From contig NZ_FLKP01000001.1 of NCBI RefSeq assembly GCF_900087015.1, positions 248,001 to 312,000 on the forward strand: 64,000 nucleotides of DNA, written 5' to 3'. The translations under genes were made by a program, and so were the position numbers. This stretch comes from Christensenella timonensis. Lineage in GTDB: Bacteria; Bacillota; Clostridia; Christensenellales; Christensenellaceae. The notes beneath the pieces were generated by a model that saw only the letters and a program-made list of their open reading frames with translations, searched no databases and was not told where the DNA came from. Below are positions 1-8,398 of the stretch, piece after piece; the first letter of the stretch is position 1, and each line of letters opens with the position of its first letter.

Positions 1-63
1 AAAATCAATGGTTTTGCGGACAGCGGATAGACAGGGAATGTGTTAAAAACTGAATACGCACAC

Positions 64-113
64 AAACGGCGTTACCTTAACCCCTTTGGGGGAGAAAGTA
101 ACGCCGTTTTTTT
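64..113 (+). terminator. Rho-independent terminator
   Basis: A perfect 12-bp stem (64-75 with 98-109) closes a 22-base loop and is followed by a run of seven T on the + strand. It would end transcription entering from the left, before the first ICE gene visible here. Confidence 0.75.
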
Positions 114-142
114 ATGCCCGCAGGAAAGGAGGTGCAGCCGGA

Positions 143-361
143 ATGTATTTCACAAAGGGCAAGCAGCGGGCGTTTGAATTGCTCATGCAGCAGAAGCCGG
201 GATTTGACCGCTATCAATCCGGTTGTGCCGGAGATGATGAAGATTGCGGCACTTGCCGTTTCTACCGCCCCGGGTGGAAATATGAGTTTTGCGTTTTCAA
301 AGAGTGTCCCTATTGCCCCGGCAAAAGGACGCGGAAAACGCACGCCAGCATGGACAAATAG
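143..361 (+). CDS. Small cysteine-rich ICE protein, 72 aa
   Basis: This ORF starts at an ATG nine bases after a strong AAAGGAGG. It is basic at the N-terminus and holds six Cys in the second half, including CGTC and a CPYC pair, so it could bind a metal such as zinc. No catalytic motif is visible. It sits just ahead of the replication-initiator-like gene and is probably an accessory protein of this ICE family. I do not recognise a function. An overlapping frame (114-866) has no comparable start signal and is treated as a shadow. Confidence 0.6.
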   Translation: MYFTKGKQRAFELLMQQKPGFDRYQSGCAGDDEDCGTCRFYRPGWKYEFCVFKECPYCPGKRTRKTHASMDK

Positions 362-439
362 ACGGGCAAAAGCCCTTGTGCCATGCGGCTTTGCAGACGC
401 GAAAACGGCAAAGGGCATATTGCAATACCAAAACAGCCG

Positions 440-465
440 AAAACGGCTTTCTAATTGTCCACGCA
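440..465. repeat. 26-bp repeat, inverted copy at 21611-21636
   Basis: These 26 bases recur exactly, as the reverse complement, at 21611-21636, beyond the terminator that closes the transfer region. The two copies therefore bracket the block from the initiator gene to the transfer-assisting gene. The exact match over 21 kb argues for a functional site (binding, recombination or a past duplication), but its role is unknown. Confidence 0.7.
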
Positions 466-489
466 TACCAAGAGAGGAAGTGAGGAAAT

Positions 490-1434
490 ATGGCAGTTTT
501 CAGAGTGGAGCGAAATACGGGATATACCGTTATGAGCAACCACCACTTGCGAAACAAGGAATTGTCCTTAAAGGCAAAGGGCTTGTTGTCGCAAATGCTT
601 TCGCTGCCCGAAGATTGGGATTATACCCTTGCGGGCTTATCCCATATCAACCGGGAGAAGATCGACGCAATCCGCGAAGCGGTAAAGGAACTCGAAAAAG
701 CCGGATATATCGTGCGCAGCCGGGAGCGCGACGAAAAGGGACGCTTGCGGGGCGCAGATTACGTCATATACGAGCAGCCGCAGCCGCGAGAGCCGGAAGC
801 AGCTACCAGCGGCGGACAGCCGCCTATATTGGATTTACCTACATTGGAAAATCCAACATTGGATAATCCAACGTTGGAAAAACCTACGCAGGAAAAACCT
901 ACGTTGGAAAATCCAACGCAATTAAATAAAGATATATTAAGTAAAGAACAATCAATTACTGATTTATCAAGTACCGATTCCATTCCTTTCCATTCCCTAA
1001 ACCCCTTGCCCTTTGCGCATGGCGAAGCGGCTACGCCGCCGGAAAGGAAAAGAACGGAAGCGAAAAGCAATAGCGCAGTAGAGATTTACAGGGAGATTAT
1101 CAAGGACAATATCGAATACGACCATCTCATTCAAAACTGCAAAATTGACAAAGACCGTTTGGACGAGATTGTTGACCTTATGCTGGAAACCGTCTGCACA
1201 GCCCGAAAGACAATCCGTATTGCCGGGGACGACTACCCCGCCGAATTGGTGAAATCCAAGTTTTTGAAGCTGAACAGCAGCCATATTGAGTTTGTTTTGG
1301 ATTGCATGAGGGAGAACACAACCAAAGTGCGCAACATCAAGCAGTATCTAAAAGCGGTGCTGTTCAACGCGCCGAGTACCATTGACAGCTACTATACCGC
1401 CCTTGTCAATCACGACTTATACGGCGGCGAATGA
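490..1434 (+). CDS. Replication initiator-like protein, DUF6017 C-terminus
   Basis: This 314-aa protein has an N-terminal winged-helix-like region (about 15-95) resembling RepA_N/replisome-organiser proteins, then a low-complexity linker of seven 5-residue units (112-146, PTLEN type), and a C-terminal domain (about 195-314) of the DUF6017 type found in Tn1549-like ICEs. It probably starts replication of the excised circular ICE. The linker DNA consists of tandem 15-bp repeats, described separately as a possible origin inside the gene. Start: ATG after GAGGAAGTGAGG. It heads the transfer operon; PcfB follows after 36 bases. The family is recognised; the replication role is inferred. Confidence 0.75.
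   Translation: MAVFRVERNTGYTVMSNHHLRNKELSLKAKGLLSQMLSLPEDWDYTLAGLSHINREKIDAIREAVKELEKAGYIVRSRERDEKGRLRGADYVIYEQPQPREPEAATSGGQPPILDLPTLENPTLDNPTLEKPTQEKPTLENPTQLNKDILSKEQSITDLSSTDSIPFHSLNPLPFAHGEAATPPERKRTEAKSNSAVEIYREIIKDNIEYDHLIQNCKIDKDRLDEIVDLMLETVCTARKTIRIAGDDYPAELVKSKFLKLNSSHIEFVLDCMRENTTKVRNIKQYLKAVLFNAPSTIDSYYTALVNHDLYGGE
823..985 (+). other. Iteron-like array plus AT-rich stretch (candidate ICE origin)
   Basis: Seven tandem 15-bp units start at 823, 838, 853, 868, 883, 898 and 913. The common form is CCWACRTTGGAWAAW, and several contain the small palindrome CCAACGTTGG or TTGGAAAATCCAA. An AT-rich stretch follows (about 928-985). Iterons next to an AT-rich unwinding region, inside the initiator gene, is the arrangement known for RepA_N plasmids. 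Origin function is inference. Confidence 0.5.
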
Positions 1435-1470
1435 GCATAGCCGCACTTTACCGGGAAAGGAGTTGATACC

Positions 1471-1944
1471 TTGCAGGAGGAAGTAACCCAAAAAACGATT
1501 GCCCTATACGTCAAAGTGGGAAAAGGCGCGGCGCGGCTTACCGAACAGGCGTTACAGAAAGCAATCCAAAAGTTTTTGGAGCAGAAAAGCAAACCCGCGC
1601 ATGGGAAACAGACCATGCGGCAGCTTATGAAGCAGAACGCGGGTGTTTCCAACATCGAGATCACCGACAGCAATATTAAAGCCTTTGAGAGTACGGCGAA
1701 GAAATACAACATAGATTTTTCGCTAAAAAAGGTTAAGGGCGAGCAGACCCGTTACCTTGTGTTTTTCAAAGGCCGGGACGCGGACGTTATGACCGCAGCG
1801 TTTCAAGAGTTTTCCGCAAAGAAGCTGAACCGGGAGAAAAAGCCCTCTATCCGCAAAGCCCTTGCCGCTGCAAAGGACAAGGCGAAGCAGCTTAACGCCG
1901 CCCGCGACAAGGTAAAGAAAATGGACAGGGGGCGCGAGATATGA
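1471..1944 (+). CDS. PcfB family conjugation protein (DUF3801)
   Basis: This 157-aa protein matches the PcfB/DUF3801 family, an accessory of the coupling protein in Gram-positive conjugation. A folded N-terminal region (about 5-120) is followed by a Lys/Arg-rich helical tail. The start is a TTG, supported by GGAAAGGAGTTG upstream and by the lack of a better start. Its end overlaps the first codon of the coupling-protein gene by four bases, implying translational coupling. In pCF10, PcfB assists the VirD4-like PcfC in relaxosome docking; a similar role here is inferred. Confidence 0.8.
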   Translation: MQEEVTQKTIALYVKVGKGAARLTEQALQKAIQKFLEQKSKPAHGKQTMRQLMKQNAGVSNIEITDSNIKAFESTAKKYNIDFSLKKVKGEQTRYLVFFKGRDADVMTAAFQEFSAKKLNREKKPSIRKALAAAKDKAKQLNAARDKVKKMDRGREI

Positions 1945-2421
1945 AGCAGATCAACTACAAAAAGCTGATACTTCCGAATATCCCCTATGTGTTCTTTGTC
2001 TATCTCTTTGATAAAGTCGGACAGGCGGTGCGGCTTGCCCCCGGCGCGGATATTTCTGCAAAGATACTGAATATCACACAAGGATTTTCCGCAGCCTTTG
2101 AAAACGCCTTGCCGAGCGTTTACCCGTTGGATTTGCTTGTCGGCATTGTCGGTGCGGTGATTATCCGCTTGATAGTCTATGTCAAAGGGAAAAACGCGAA
2201 GAAATACCGCAAGGGCGCGGAGTACGGCTCTGCCCGATGGGGAAACGCCGAAGATATAAAGCCCTACATAGACCCGGATTTCCAAAACAACATCATTTTG
2301 ACGCAGACGGAACGGCTTACCATGAACAGCCGCCCGAAGCAGCCGAAGTACGCGAGAAATAAGAACGTCGTCGTGATCGGCGGCAGCGGCAGCGGAAAAA
2401 CAAGATTTTTTGTCAAACCTA
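1941..2421 (+). CDS. VirD4/TraG-type coupling protein, exon 1
   Basis: This is the N-terminal 160 residues of the type IV coupling protein, which delivers the relaxase-DNA complex to the transfer channel. Two membrane segments lie near residues 10-30 and 65-85. The Walker A motif GGSGSGKTR comes near residues 146-154. Exactly after the next few residues (FFVKP) the gene is split by a group II intron. Without splicing, translation runs seven codons into the intron and stops at 2444, leaving a protein without its Walker B. Spliced to 4925, the product is a normal 593 aa. The interrupted gene lies between PcfB and Maff2. Confidence 0.88.
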
Positions 2422-3003
2422 GTGCGCCCGTAAGGGCGGTATAAATCCTACCTTGAGCAAGTAGTAGGTAAAAGTATCAAGCGGCATTGTGCCGCAACCT
2501 ATCATTCCCCGTCTTACCCCAAAAGGGAAACCGGAGGGCGACCATAGCATGACGGAGGACACGGGGCGCTGAAGCCTCAGAAGCGCCGGCGTGACGGAAT
2601 GAAAATCCACGTATGAGGATGGAAGCTAGACTGCTTGAATGACAGCCTGAAATCGGGACCAAGAGCGTACCCCTGACGTAGAGAGGTTGTACTCGTCAGT
2701 GTTCCTGACAGTCGCATTGTTTGGCTATGCGGCTGCTGATACTCGGAGCAGGTTCAGCCACGGGAAAGTGGAAAAAGGCGAACGTCACATACCGACAACG
2801 TGGAACGCTTGTTTATACCGTACTAAACGGGGATTGCCTAAAGTGAAATGCCGAAAGGCTATGAAAACGCTGAAATGCGGGGTTCTGAATATTCACCATG
2901 GCAACAGAGTTCCCATAGTAGTCTGCGGACGGGAAAGCCGTCTACATGGCAAAGGGGAACAGTGAATCATTTTCAAAACAGAAAGGATGGTGTGTGAGAC
3001 ACT

Positions 3004-4821
3004 ATGAGAAATCCGATTCATGTCTTGAAAAGCCTTGAAGAAAAGGCAAGTGTAAGTAACTACAAATATGAAAGATTATATCGCAACCTATACAATCCAG
3101 AGTTCTATCTCCTTGCATATGCGAACATTGCGAAATCGCAGGGGAGCATGACGCAGGGGGTAGACGGGCAGACGCTGGACAACATGAGCCTGCCGAGAAT
3201 TAACCGGATTATTGAATCCATACGCAACAGGACATATCAGCCAAAGCCTGCAAAAAGAAAGTACATTCCTAAAAAGAACGGGAAACTTCGCCCGTTGGGA
3301 ATCACTTCTACTGATGATAAGTTAGTGCAGGAAGTGGTCAGAATGATTCTTGAAGCAATCTATGAGCCGACATTCAGCAACAATTCACACGGTTTCAGAC
3401 CAAAAAGAAGCTGTCACACGGCACTTACGCAAGTGAAGAAAAACTTCACAGGTGTTACATGGATTGTCGAGGGAGACATTAAGGCGTGCTTTGATAACTT
3501 CGACCATCATGTGTTGGTTGAATTACTGCGGAAAAGGATTTCAGACGAGGCTTTTATCGGTCTAATCTGGAAGTTCCTGAAAGCCGGATATATGGAACAA
3601 TGGCAGTACAACTGCACCTACTCCGGTGTTCCGCAGGGCAGCGGTATCAGTCCGATATGTGCAAACATCTACCTCAGCGAACTGGACAACTATATGCAGG
3701 AATACAAAGAAAAGTATGATTGCGAGCCAGAACGCAGAAGGACGACCAGAGAATACGAGCGGGCGTCCCGGAGATACAGAAAGGCACGTAAAGCGTTAAT
3801 GGGCGCAGAAAAATCAACTCCTGAACTGGTAAAAGAATTTAAGGATTCCAGAAGGAAGAAGATGAATCAGCACTATTACAATCCGTTTGAGGAAGGCTTC
3901 AAGAAAATCCAGTACAACCGTTACGCCGATGATTTTGTAATCGGCGTTATCGGCTCCAAAAAGGACGCAGAAAAAATCAAGGAAGATGTAAAAATCTTTC
4001 TCCAAGAAAAACTGCATTTGGAAATGTCCGAGGAAAAGACGAAAGTCACCCATTCCAGTAAGCCGGTACGCTATCTGGGGTACGATTTCAAAGTAATCCA
4101 TTCCAAGAACATGAAGCGTTGTAAAAACGGCGACATGAAACGGGTGTGGTATGGAAAAGTATTCCTGTATATGCCGAAAGAAAAATGGATTAAAAAAGCG
4201 ATGGAACGGGGAGCGATACAGGTGAAACGCAACAATGACACAGGCAAAGAAATGTGGCGGCCTATGCCAAGGAAAGACCTGATGAACCGCAGCGACGCAG
4301 AGATTGTGTCTACTTTCAATTCCGAAATTCGAGGGTTATATAACTTCTATCGGATAGCAGAAAACGTAGGCGCATTGCACAAGTATTACTACATGGTGCG
4401 GTACAGCATGTTAAAAACTCTGGCAGGAAAGCACAGAACGAATGTCAGTGTTATTAAGAAGCGGCACATGGTAAACGGAGTACTGAGAATCCCATACGAT
4501 ACAACTAAGGGACGTAAATACTGCGAATTTTACCATGATGGATTCAGAAAGCACAGCGACGGCTATGACAATGTGGCAGACGTTATGCCGAGTTATAGGA
4601 AATATGACAGCAGGCACACGATAGTAAACCGCATAAAAGCCGGAGTATGCGAGATTTGCGGGGAACATGCAGACTATTTATGTATGCACCACGTAAGAAC
4701 GCTGAAATCGCTGAAAGGCAGGGATATATTTGAGCAGAAAATGCTGAAAATGAGAAGAAAATCTCTGGCTCTCTGCCCTGACTGCTTTGAACTCTTACAC
4801 GAAACCAAAGAATCAAGGTGA
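3004..4821 (+). CDS. ltrA: Group II intron reverse transcriptase/maturase
   Basis: This 605-aa intron-encoded protein helps its intron RNA splice and reverse-transcribes it into new DNA sites. The RT domain has a typical N-terminus (about 60-160, GKLRPLGI), and the catalytic YADD is at residues 307-310. A maturase (X) domain covers about 400-520. A C-terminal HNH endonuclease has two CxxC pairs (C549/C552 and a CPDC near 585) and an HH pair. RT, maturase and endonuclease are complete with no frameshift, which favours mobility. LtrA is used here as a family name; the exact intron class needs a phylogeny. Confidence 0.93.
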   Translation: MRNPIHVLKSLEEKASVSNYKYERLYRNLYNPEFYLLAYANIAKSQGSMTQGVDGQTLDNMSLPRINRIIESIRNRTYQPKPAKRKYIPKKNGKLRPLGITSTDDKLVQEVVRMILEAIYEPTFSNNSHGFRPKRSCHTALTQVKKNFTGVTWIVEGDIKACFDNFDHHVLVELLRKRISDEAFIGLIWKFLKAGYMEQWQYNCTYSGVPQGSGISPICANIYLSELDNYMQEYKEKYDCEPERRRTTREYERASRRYRKARKALMGAEKSTPELVKEFKDSRRKKMNQHYYNPFEEGFKKIQYNRYADDFVIGVIGSKKDAEKIKEDVKIFLQEKLHLEMSEEKTKVTHSSKPVRYLGYDFKVIHSKNMKRCKNGDMKRVWYGKVFLYMPKEKWIKKAMERGAIQVKRNNDTGKEMWRPMPRKDLMNRSDAEIVSTFNSEIRGLYNFYRIAENVGALHKYYYMVRYSMLKTLAGKHRTNVSVIKKRHMVNGVLRIPYDTTKGRKYCEFYHDGFRKHSDGYDNVADVMPSYRKYDSRHTIVNRIKAGVCEICGEHADYLCMHHVRTLKSLKGRDIFEQKMLKMRRKSLALCPDCFELLHETKESR

Positions 4822-4830
4822 TTCATGGAA

Positions 4831-4863
4831 AGCCGGATACGCTGAGAGGTGTACGTCCGGTTT
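4831..4863 (+). other. Group II intron domain V (catalytic hairpin)
   Basis: The segment begins with the catalytic triad AGC. It folds as a 34-nt type hairpin: arm CCGGATAC, bulge and loop, arm GTACGTCCGG. It lies about 60 bases before the 3' splice site, as expected for domain V followed by domain VI. Confidence 0.8.
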
Positions 4864-4924
4864 GGGAGGCGGCTCCCTGAAACCTACTGATGAAAGTCAG
4901 CAAGGCGCAGGGTGCCTACCTCAT

Positions 4925-6225
4925 ATCTAATGCAGCTTCATTCCTCTTACGTCTTAACCGACCCGAAAGGTACGGTTTTGATTGAGTGCGGGAAGCTGCT
5001 GCAACGGGCGGGCTACCGCATTAAGGTACTGAATACGATTAACTTCAAAAAATCTATGCACTACAACCCCTTTGTGTATATCCGCAGCGAGAAAGATATT
5101 TTGAAGCTGGTAAATACGTTGATAGCGAATACCAAAGGTGAGGGAGAAAAAAGCGCGGAGGATTTTTGGGTAAAGGCAGAACGGCTTTTGTATTGCGCGT
5201 TGGTGGGCTACATCTGGTACGAAGCCCCCGCCGAGGAAATGAACTTTATTACCCTGTTGGAACTTATCAACGCCAGCGAAGCCCGCGAGGACGACGAGGA
5301 ATATCAAAGCCCCGTCGATTTGCTGTTTGCCGACTTGGAAGAACGCGACCCCGACCATTTCGCGGTGAAGCAGTACCGAAAATATAAATTGGCGGCGGGC
5401 AAAACCGCAAAATCAATCCTCATTTCTTGCGGTGCGAGGCTCGCTCCTTTTGATATAAAGGAATTGCGCGATCTTATGTCCTACGACGAATTAGAACTTG
5501 ACACGTTAGGCGACAGAAAAACAGCTTTGTTTTTGATTATGAGCGATACGGACAGCACGTTTAATTTTGTTATCGCTATGCTGCAATCGCAGTTATTTAA
5601 TCTCTTGTGCGACAAGGCCGACGACGAATACGGCGGCAAGCTGCCGGTTCATGTTCGCTGCCTGTTAGACGAGTTTGCAAACATTGGACAAATCCCGCAG
5701 TTTGAAAAATTGATTGCCACAATCCGCAGCCGGGAAATCTCGGCTTCTATCATTCTGCAATCGCAGAGCCAGCTAAAAGCCATTTACAAGGACGCGGCAG
5801 AAATCATACTTGACAATGCCGACAGCACCTTGTTTTTGGGAGGGCGCGGGAAAAATGCAAAGGATATTTCGGAGAACTTGGGACGTGAAACAATCGACAG
5901 TTTCAACACTTCCGAAAATCGCGGCACGCAGGTTTCTCATGGCCTCAATTATCAGAAATTGGGAAAGGAGTTGATGACACAGGACGAAATCGCAGTTATG
6001 GACGGAGGAAAATGTATTTTGCAGTTGCGCGGCGTGCGCCCCTTTTTCAGCGATAAGTACGATATAACGCAGCACCCGAACTACAAATACCTTTCCGACT
6101 TCGACAAGAAAAACGCTTTTGACGTTGAACGGTATATGTCCACCCGTCCGGCAATCGTAAAGCCCGACGAACCCTTTGACATATACGAAATAGATTTGTC
6201 CGACGAGGACGCAGCCGCCGAATAA
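4925..6225 (+). CDS. VirD4/TraG-type coupling protein, exon 2
   Basis: This is the C-terminal 433 residues of the coupling ATPase, read in frame only after the intron is removed. The Walker B region reads LLDEFANIG, followed by a conserved LQSQSQLKAIY stretch typical of TraG/VirD4 proteins. The C-terminus is acidic. An ATG at 4912 inside the intron could start a separate fragment, but it lacks an obvious RBS and the product would lack Walker A. Conjugation of this ICE should therefore depend on intron splicing. Confidence 0.9.
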
Positions 6226-6242
6226 AAACGGCGGCATTTTTA
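6214..6242 (+). terminator. Weak terminator after the coupling protein
   Basis: A 7-bp GC stem (GCCGCCG with CGGCGGC) overlaps the 3' end of the coupling-protein gene and is followed by ATTTTTATTT. It may partly insulate the downstream T4SS genes or adjust their level. Confidence 0.5.
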
Positions 6243-6292
6243 TTTCCAACAACATTTTTTGAGCCGTTTTAGCGGCAGAAAGCGAGGTTTAT

Positions 6293-6508
6293 ATGGATTT
6301 TTTCAACAGCGCAGTTGACGTATTGCAGACTTTGGTAATCGCGCTTGGCGCAGGACTTGGCATTTGGGGCGGCATTAACCTCATGGAGGGGTACGGCAAC
6401 GATAACCCCGGCGCGAAGTCGCAGGGCATGAAACAGTTGATGGCGGGCGGCGGCGTTGCCCTTATCGGCCTTACCCTTGTCCCGCTGCTCTCCGGCCTGT
6501 TTGGATAA
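6293..6508 (+). CDS. Maff2 family mobile element protein
   Basis: This 71-aa protein has two hydrophobic segments (about 10-28 and 48-68) separated by a short polar loop (NDNPGAKSQG). This is the Maff2 family, found next to VirB6 in Tn1549-type ICEs. Its size and two-helix layout resemble a pilin-like VirB2 or small channel subunit, but that is inference. The start is the ATG after GCGAGG. It is followed by a GC-rich hairpin and the VirB6-like gene. Confidence 0.82.
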   Translation: MDFFNSAVDVLQTLVIALGAGLGIWGGINLMEGYGNDNPGAKSQGMKQLMAGGGVALIGLTLVPLLSGLFG

Positions 6509-6528
6509 TGCCACAAACTAACACTACC

Positions 6529-6563
6529 CGCCGCGCTCTCCCGCTTCACGCGGGAGGGCGCGG
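6529..6563 (+). other. GC-rich hairpin just before the virB6-like RBS
   Basis: Two arms (around CCGCGCTCTCCCGC and GCGGGAGGGCGCGG) pair with one mismatch, and the AAAGGAGGG ribosome site begins right after. No T-run follows. It may protect the mRNA end or tune translation of the next gene. Confidence 0.45.
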
Positions 6564-6581
6564 GAAAGGAGGGATTAGCTT

Positions 6582-7445
6582 TTGATATGGCAGATGATTG
6601 AAGATTGGTTTCGCGGCATTTTGACAGACGGAATACTCTCTAATCTCTCCGGGCTGTTCGACAGCGTAAATACAGAGGTTGGAGAAATCGCAACGCAAGT
6701 CGGCACAACCCCCGCCGGGTGGAACGCGGGCATATTCAATATGATACGCAGCCTATCGGAAAACGTCATTGTGCCGATTGCGGGCGTTATCATTACCTTT
6801 GTCATGTGCTACGAACTAATCCAGCTTGTAATTGAGAAAAACAATCTGCACGATCTCGACACTTGGATTTTCTTCAAGTGGATTTTCAAAACCTTTGTTG
6901 CGGTGCTGCTGGTAACAAATACTTGGAACATCGTCATGGGCGTATTTGACATTACACAGAGCGTCGTCAACGACAGCGCGGGCGTTATCATATCCGACAC
7001 AAGCATAGATATTGCAACCGTTATCACCGATATAGAAGCAAAGCTGGACGCTATGAGCGTCGGCGGGCTTTTGGGGCTATGGTTTCAATCACTCTTTGTG
7101 GGGCTTACCATGAAAGCGTTGTCTATCTGTATCATGCTGGTGGTGTACGGGCGCATGATTGAAATATACCTTGTAACGAGTATCGCCCCTATCCCCGTTG
7201 CGACAATGGTAAATCGTGAATGGGGCGGCATGGGACAGAACTACTTAAAATCCTTGCTTGCCCTCGGTTTTCAGGCTTTTCTAATTCTTGTGTGCGTCGG
7301 TATTTATGCGGTTTTGATACAGACAATCGCAGCAACCGATGACATATCCGGCGCGATCTGGTCTTGCATGGGCTATACCGTCCTCTTGTGTTTTACGCTT
7401 TTCAAAACGGGAAGCCTTGCAAAATCCGTATTCAGCGCGCATTAA
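6582..7445 (+). CDS. VirB6/TrbL-like conjugation membrane protein
   Basis: This 287-aa protein has at least five hydrophobic helices (about 60-85, 105-125, 155-190, 195-215, 230-280). Its position after Maff2 and before PrgI/VirB4 matches the VirB6/TrbL-like channel protein of Firmicutes ICEs. It should form part of the inner translocation channel. The start is a TTG seven bases after AAAGGAGGG; the internal ATG at codon 5 lacks this spacing. It ends 10 bases before the MT-A70 gene. Confidence 0.8.
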   Translation: MIWQMIEDWFRGILTDGILSNLSGLFDSVNTEVGEIATQVGTTPAGWNAGIFNMIRSLSENVIVPIAGVIITFVMCYELIQLVIEKNNLHDLDTWIFFKWIFKTFVAVLLVTNTWNIVMGVFDITQSVVNDSAGVIISDTSIDIATVITDIEAKLDAMSVGGLLGLWFQSLFVGLTMKALSICIMLVVYGRMIEIYLVTSIAPIPVATMVNREWGGMGQNYLKSLLALGFQAFLILVCVGIYAVLIQTIAATDDISGAIWSCMGYTVLLCFTLFKTGSLAKSVFSAH

Positions 7446-7455
7446 GGGGGTGCAG

Positions 7456-8004
7456 ATGAAGAAATACAAAATCATTTACGCCGATCCCCCTTGGAGATAC
7501 GCGAGAAGCAAGGTACAGGGCGCAGCGGAAAAGCACTATCCCACTATGAGTATTGAGGAACTTTGCGCTTTACCCGTCAAAGAAATTGCGGATAAGGACT
7601 GTATTTTATTCCTATGGGCGACGTTCCCGCAGCTTAAAGAAGCGTTGCAGTTAATCAAGGCTTGGGGATTTACCTATAAATCCGTTGCCTTTGTATGGTT
7701 AAAGCAAAATCGGAAATCGCCCACTTGGTTTTATGGCTTGGGCTTTTGGACGCGAGGAAATGCGGAAATCTGCTTGCTTGCTACCAAAGGACACCCGAAG
7801 CGACAATCAAACAAGGTACATCAATTTATTATTTCCCCTGTTGAGCAGCACAGCAAAAAGCCGGATATAACGCGGGAAAAGATACTTGCCCTTATGGGCG
7901 ACCTACCGCGTATTGAACTGTTTGCAAGGCAGCATACCCCTGGTTGGGACGTATGGGGAAATGAAATCAAAAGCGACATACGGTTTGCCGGAAAGGAGGT
8001 TTGA
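7456..8004 (+). CDS. MT-A70 family adenine methyltransferase
   Basis: This 182-aa protein carries the MT-A70 catalytic motif DPPW at residues 10-13, an SAM-binding core, and the family stretch around LFLWAT. It should methylate adenine in DNA. No restriction enzyme is adjacent, so it is an orphan methylase inside the T4SS operon; masking sites from host restriction is a reasonable inferred role. The ATG at 7456 follows GGGGGTG. A longer frame opening at 7339 overlaps the VirB6 gene and is unlikely to be the start. The stop is one base before the PrgI start. Confidence 0.85.
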   Translation: MKKYKIIYADPPWRYARSKVQGAAEKHYPTMSIEELCALPVKEIADKDCILFLWATFPQLKEALQLIKAWGFTYKSVAFVWLKQNRKSPTWFYGLGFWTRGNAEICLLATKGHPKRQSNKVHQFIISPVEQHSKKPDITREKILALMGDLPRIELFARQHTPGWDVWGNEIKSDIRFAGKEV

Positions 8005-8005
8005 A

Positions 8006-8398
8006 ATGGCGTATGTAACCGTCCCAAAGGATTTAACCAAAATCAAGAGCAAGGTAATGTTCAACCTTACCAAAAGACAATTACTCTGTTTCGGCGCGGC
8101 GGTGGCTATCGGGCTACCGCTATTCTTTTTGACAAAGGACAGCGCGGGAACGACAACGGCGGCTTTGTGCATGGTGCTTGCCATGCTGCCCATGTTCCTA
8201 CTCGCTATGTACGAGAAGAACGGGCAACCGCTGGAAGTGATTATACGGCAATTTGTGGAAGTGAAGTTTCTTCGCCCCAAAGAGCGACCTTATCAGACCA
8301 ACAATTTTTATACCGCCCTTGCGCGGCAGGAGCGATTAGATAAGGAGGTACGGGCGATTGTCAAAGGAAAAGGGAAAGACCCAAAACAAAAAGCGTAA
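8006..8398 (+). CDS. PrgI family conjugation protein
   Basis: This 130-aa protein has a short polar N-terminus, two adjacent transmembrane helices (about 27-45 and 48-67) and a basic C-terminal tail, as in the PrgI family encoded just ahead of VirB4 in Gram-positive T4SS operons. It is thought to act at the membrane with the VirB4 ATPase (VirB3-like). The ATG follows GGAAAGGAGG. Its last 41 bases overlap the VirB4 start. Confidence 0.85.
   Translation: MAYVTVPKDLTKIKSKVMFNLTKRQLLCFGAAVAIGLPLFFLTKDSAGTTTAALCMVLAMLPMFLLAMYEKNGQPLEVIIRQFVEVKFLRPKERPYQTNNFYTALARQERLDKEVRAIVKGKGKDPKQKA

Larger units (their letters stand above)
2422..4924 (+). mobile_element. Group II intron (about 2.5 kb) in the coupling-protein gene
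   Basis: The 5' end has the consensus GTGCG at 2422. A multidomain reverse transcriptase-maturase is encoded inside, a domain V is visible at 4831-4863, and the 3' end is CTCAT with a candidate branch-point A at 4918. Joining 2421 to 4925 restores an Asn codon and an open frame across the Walker A region, which fixes both splice sites. The intron is in the sense orientation, so splicing can restore the transfer gene. All parts look intact and it is probably a functional retroelement. Confidence 0.93.

Noticed and set aside
114-866. 250-aa frame overlapping the Cys-rich gene and the initiator gene
   Set aside because: No recognised motif. The initiator gene and the Cys-rich ORF have good RBS and family support; this frame has neither.
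823-927. CRISPR array
   Set aside because: Units are 15 bases with no spacers and are in a reading frame encoding PTLEN repeats.
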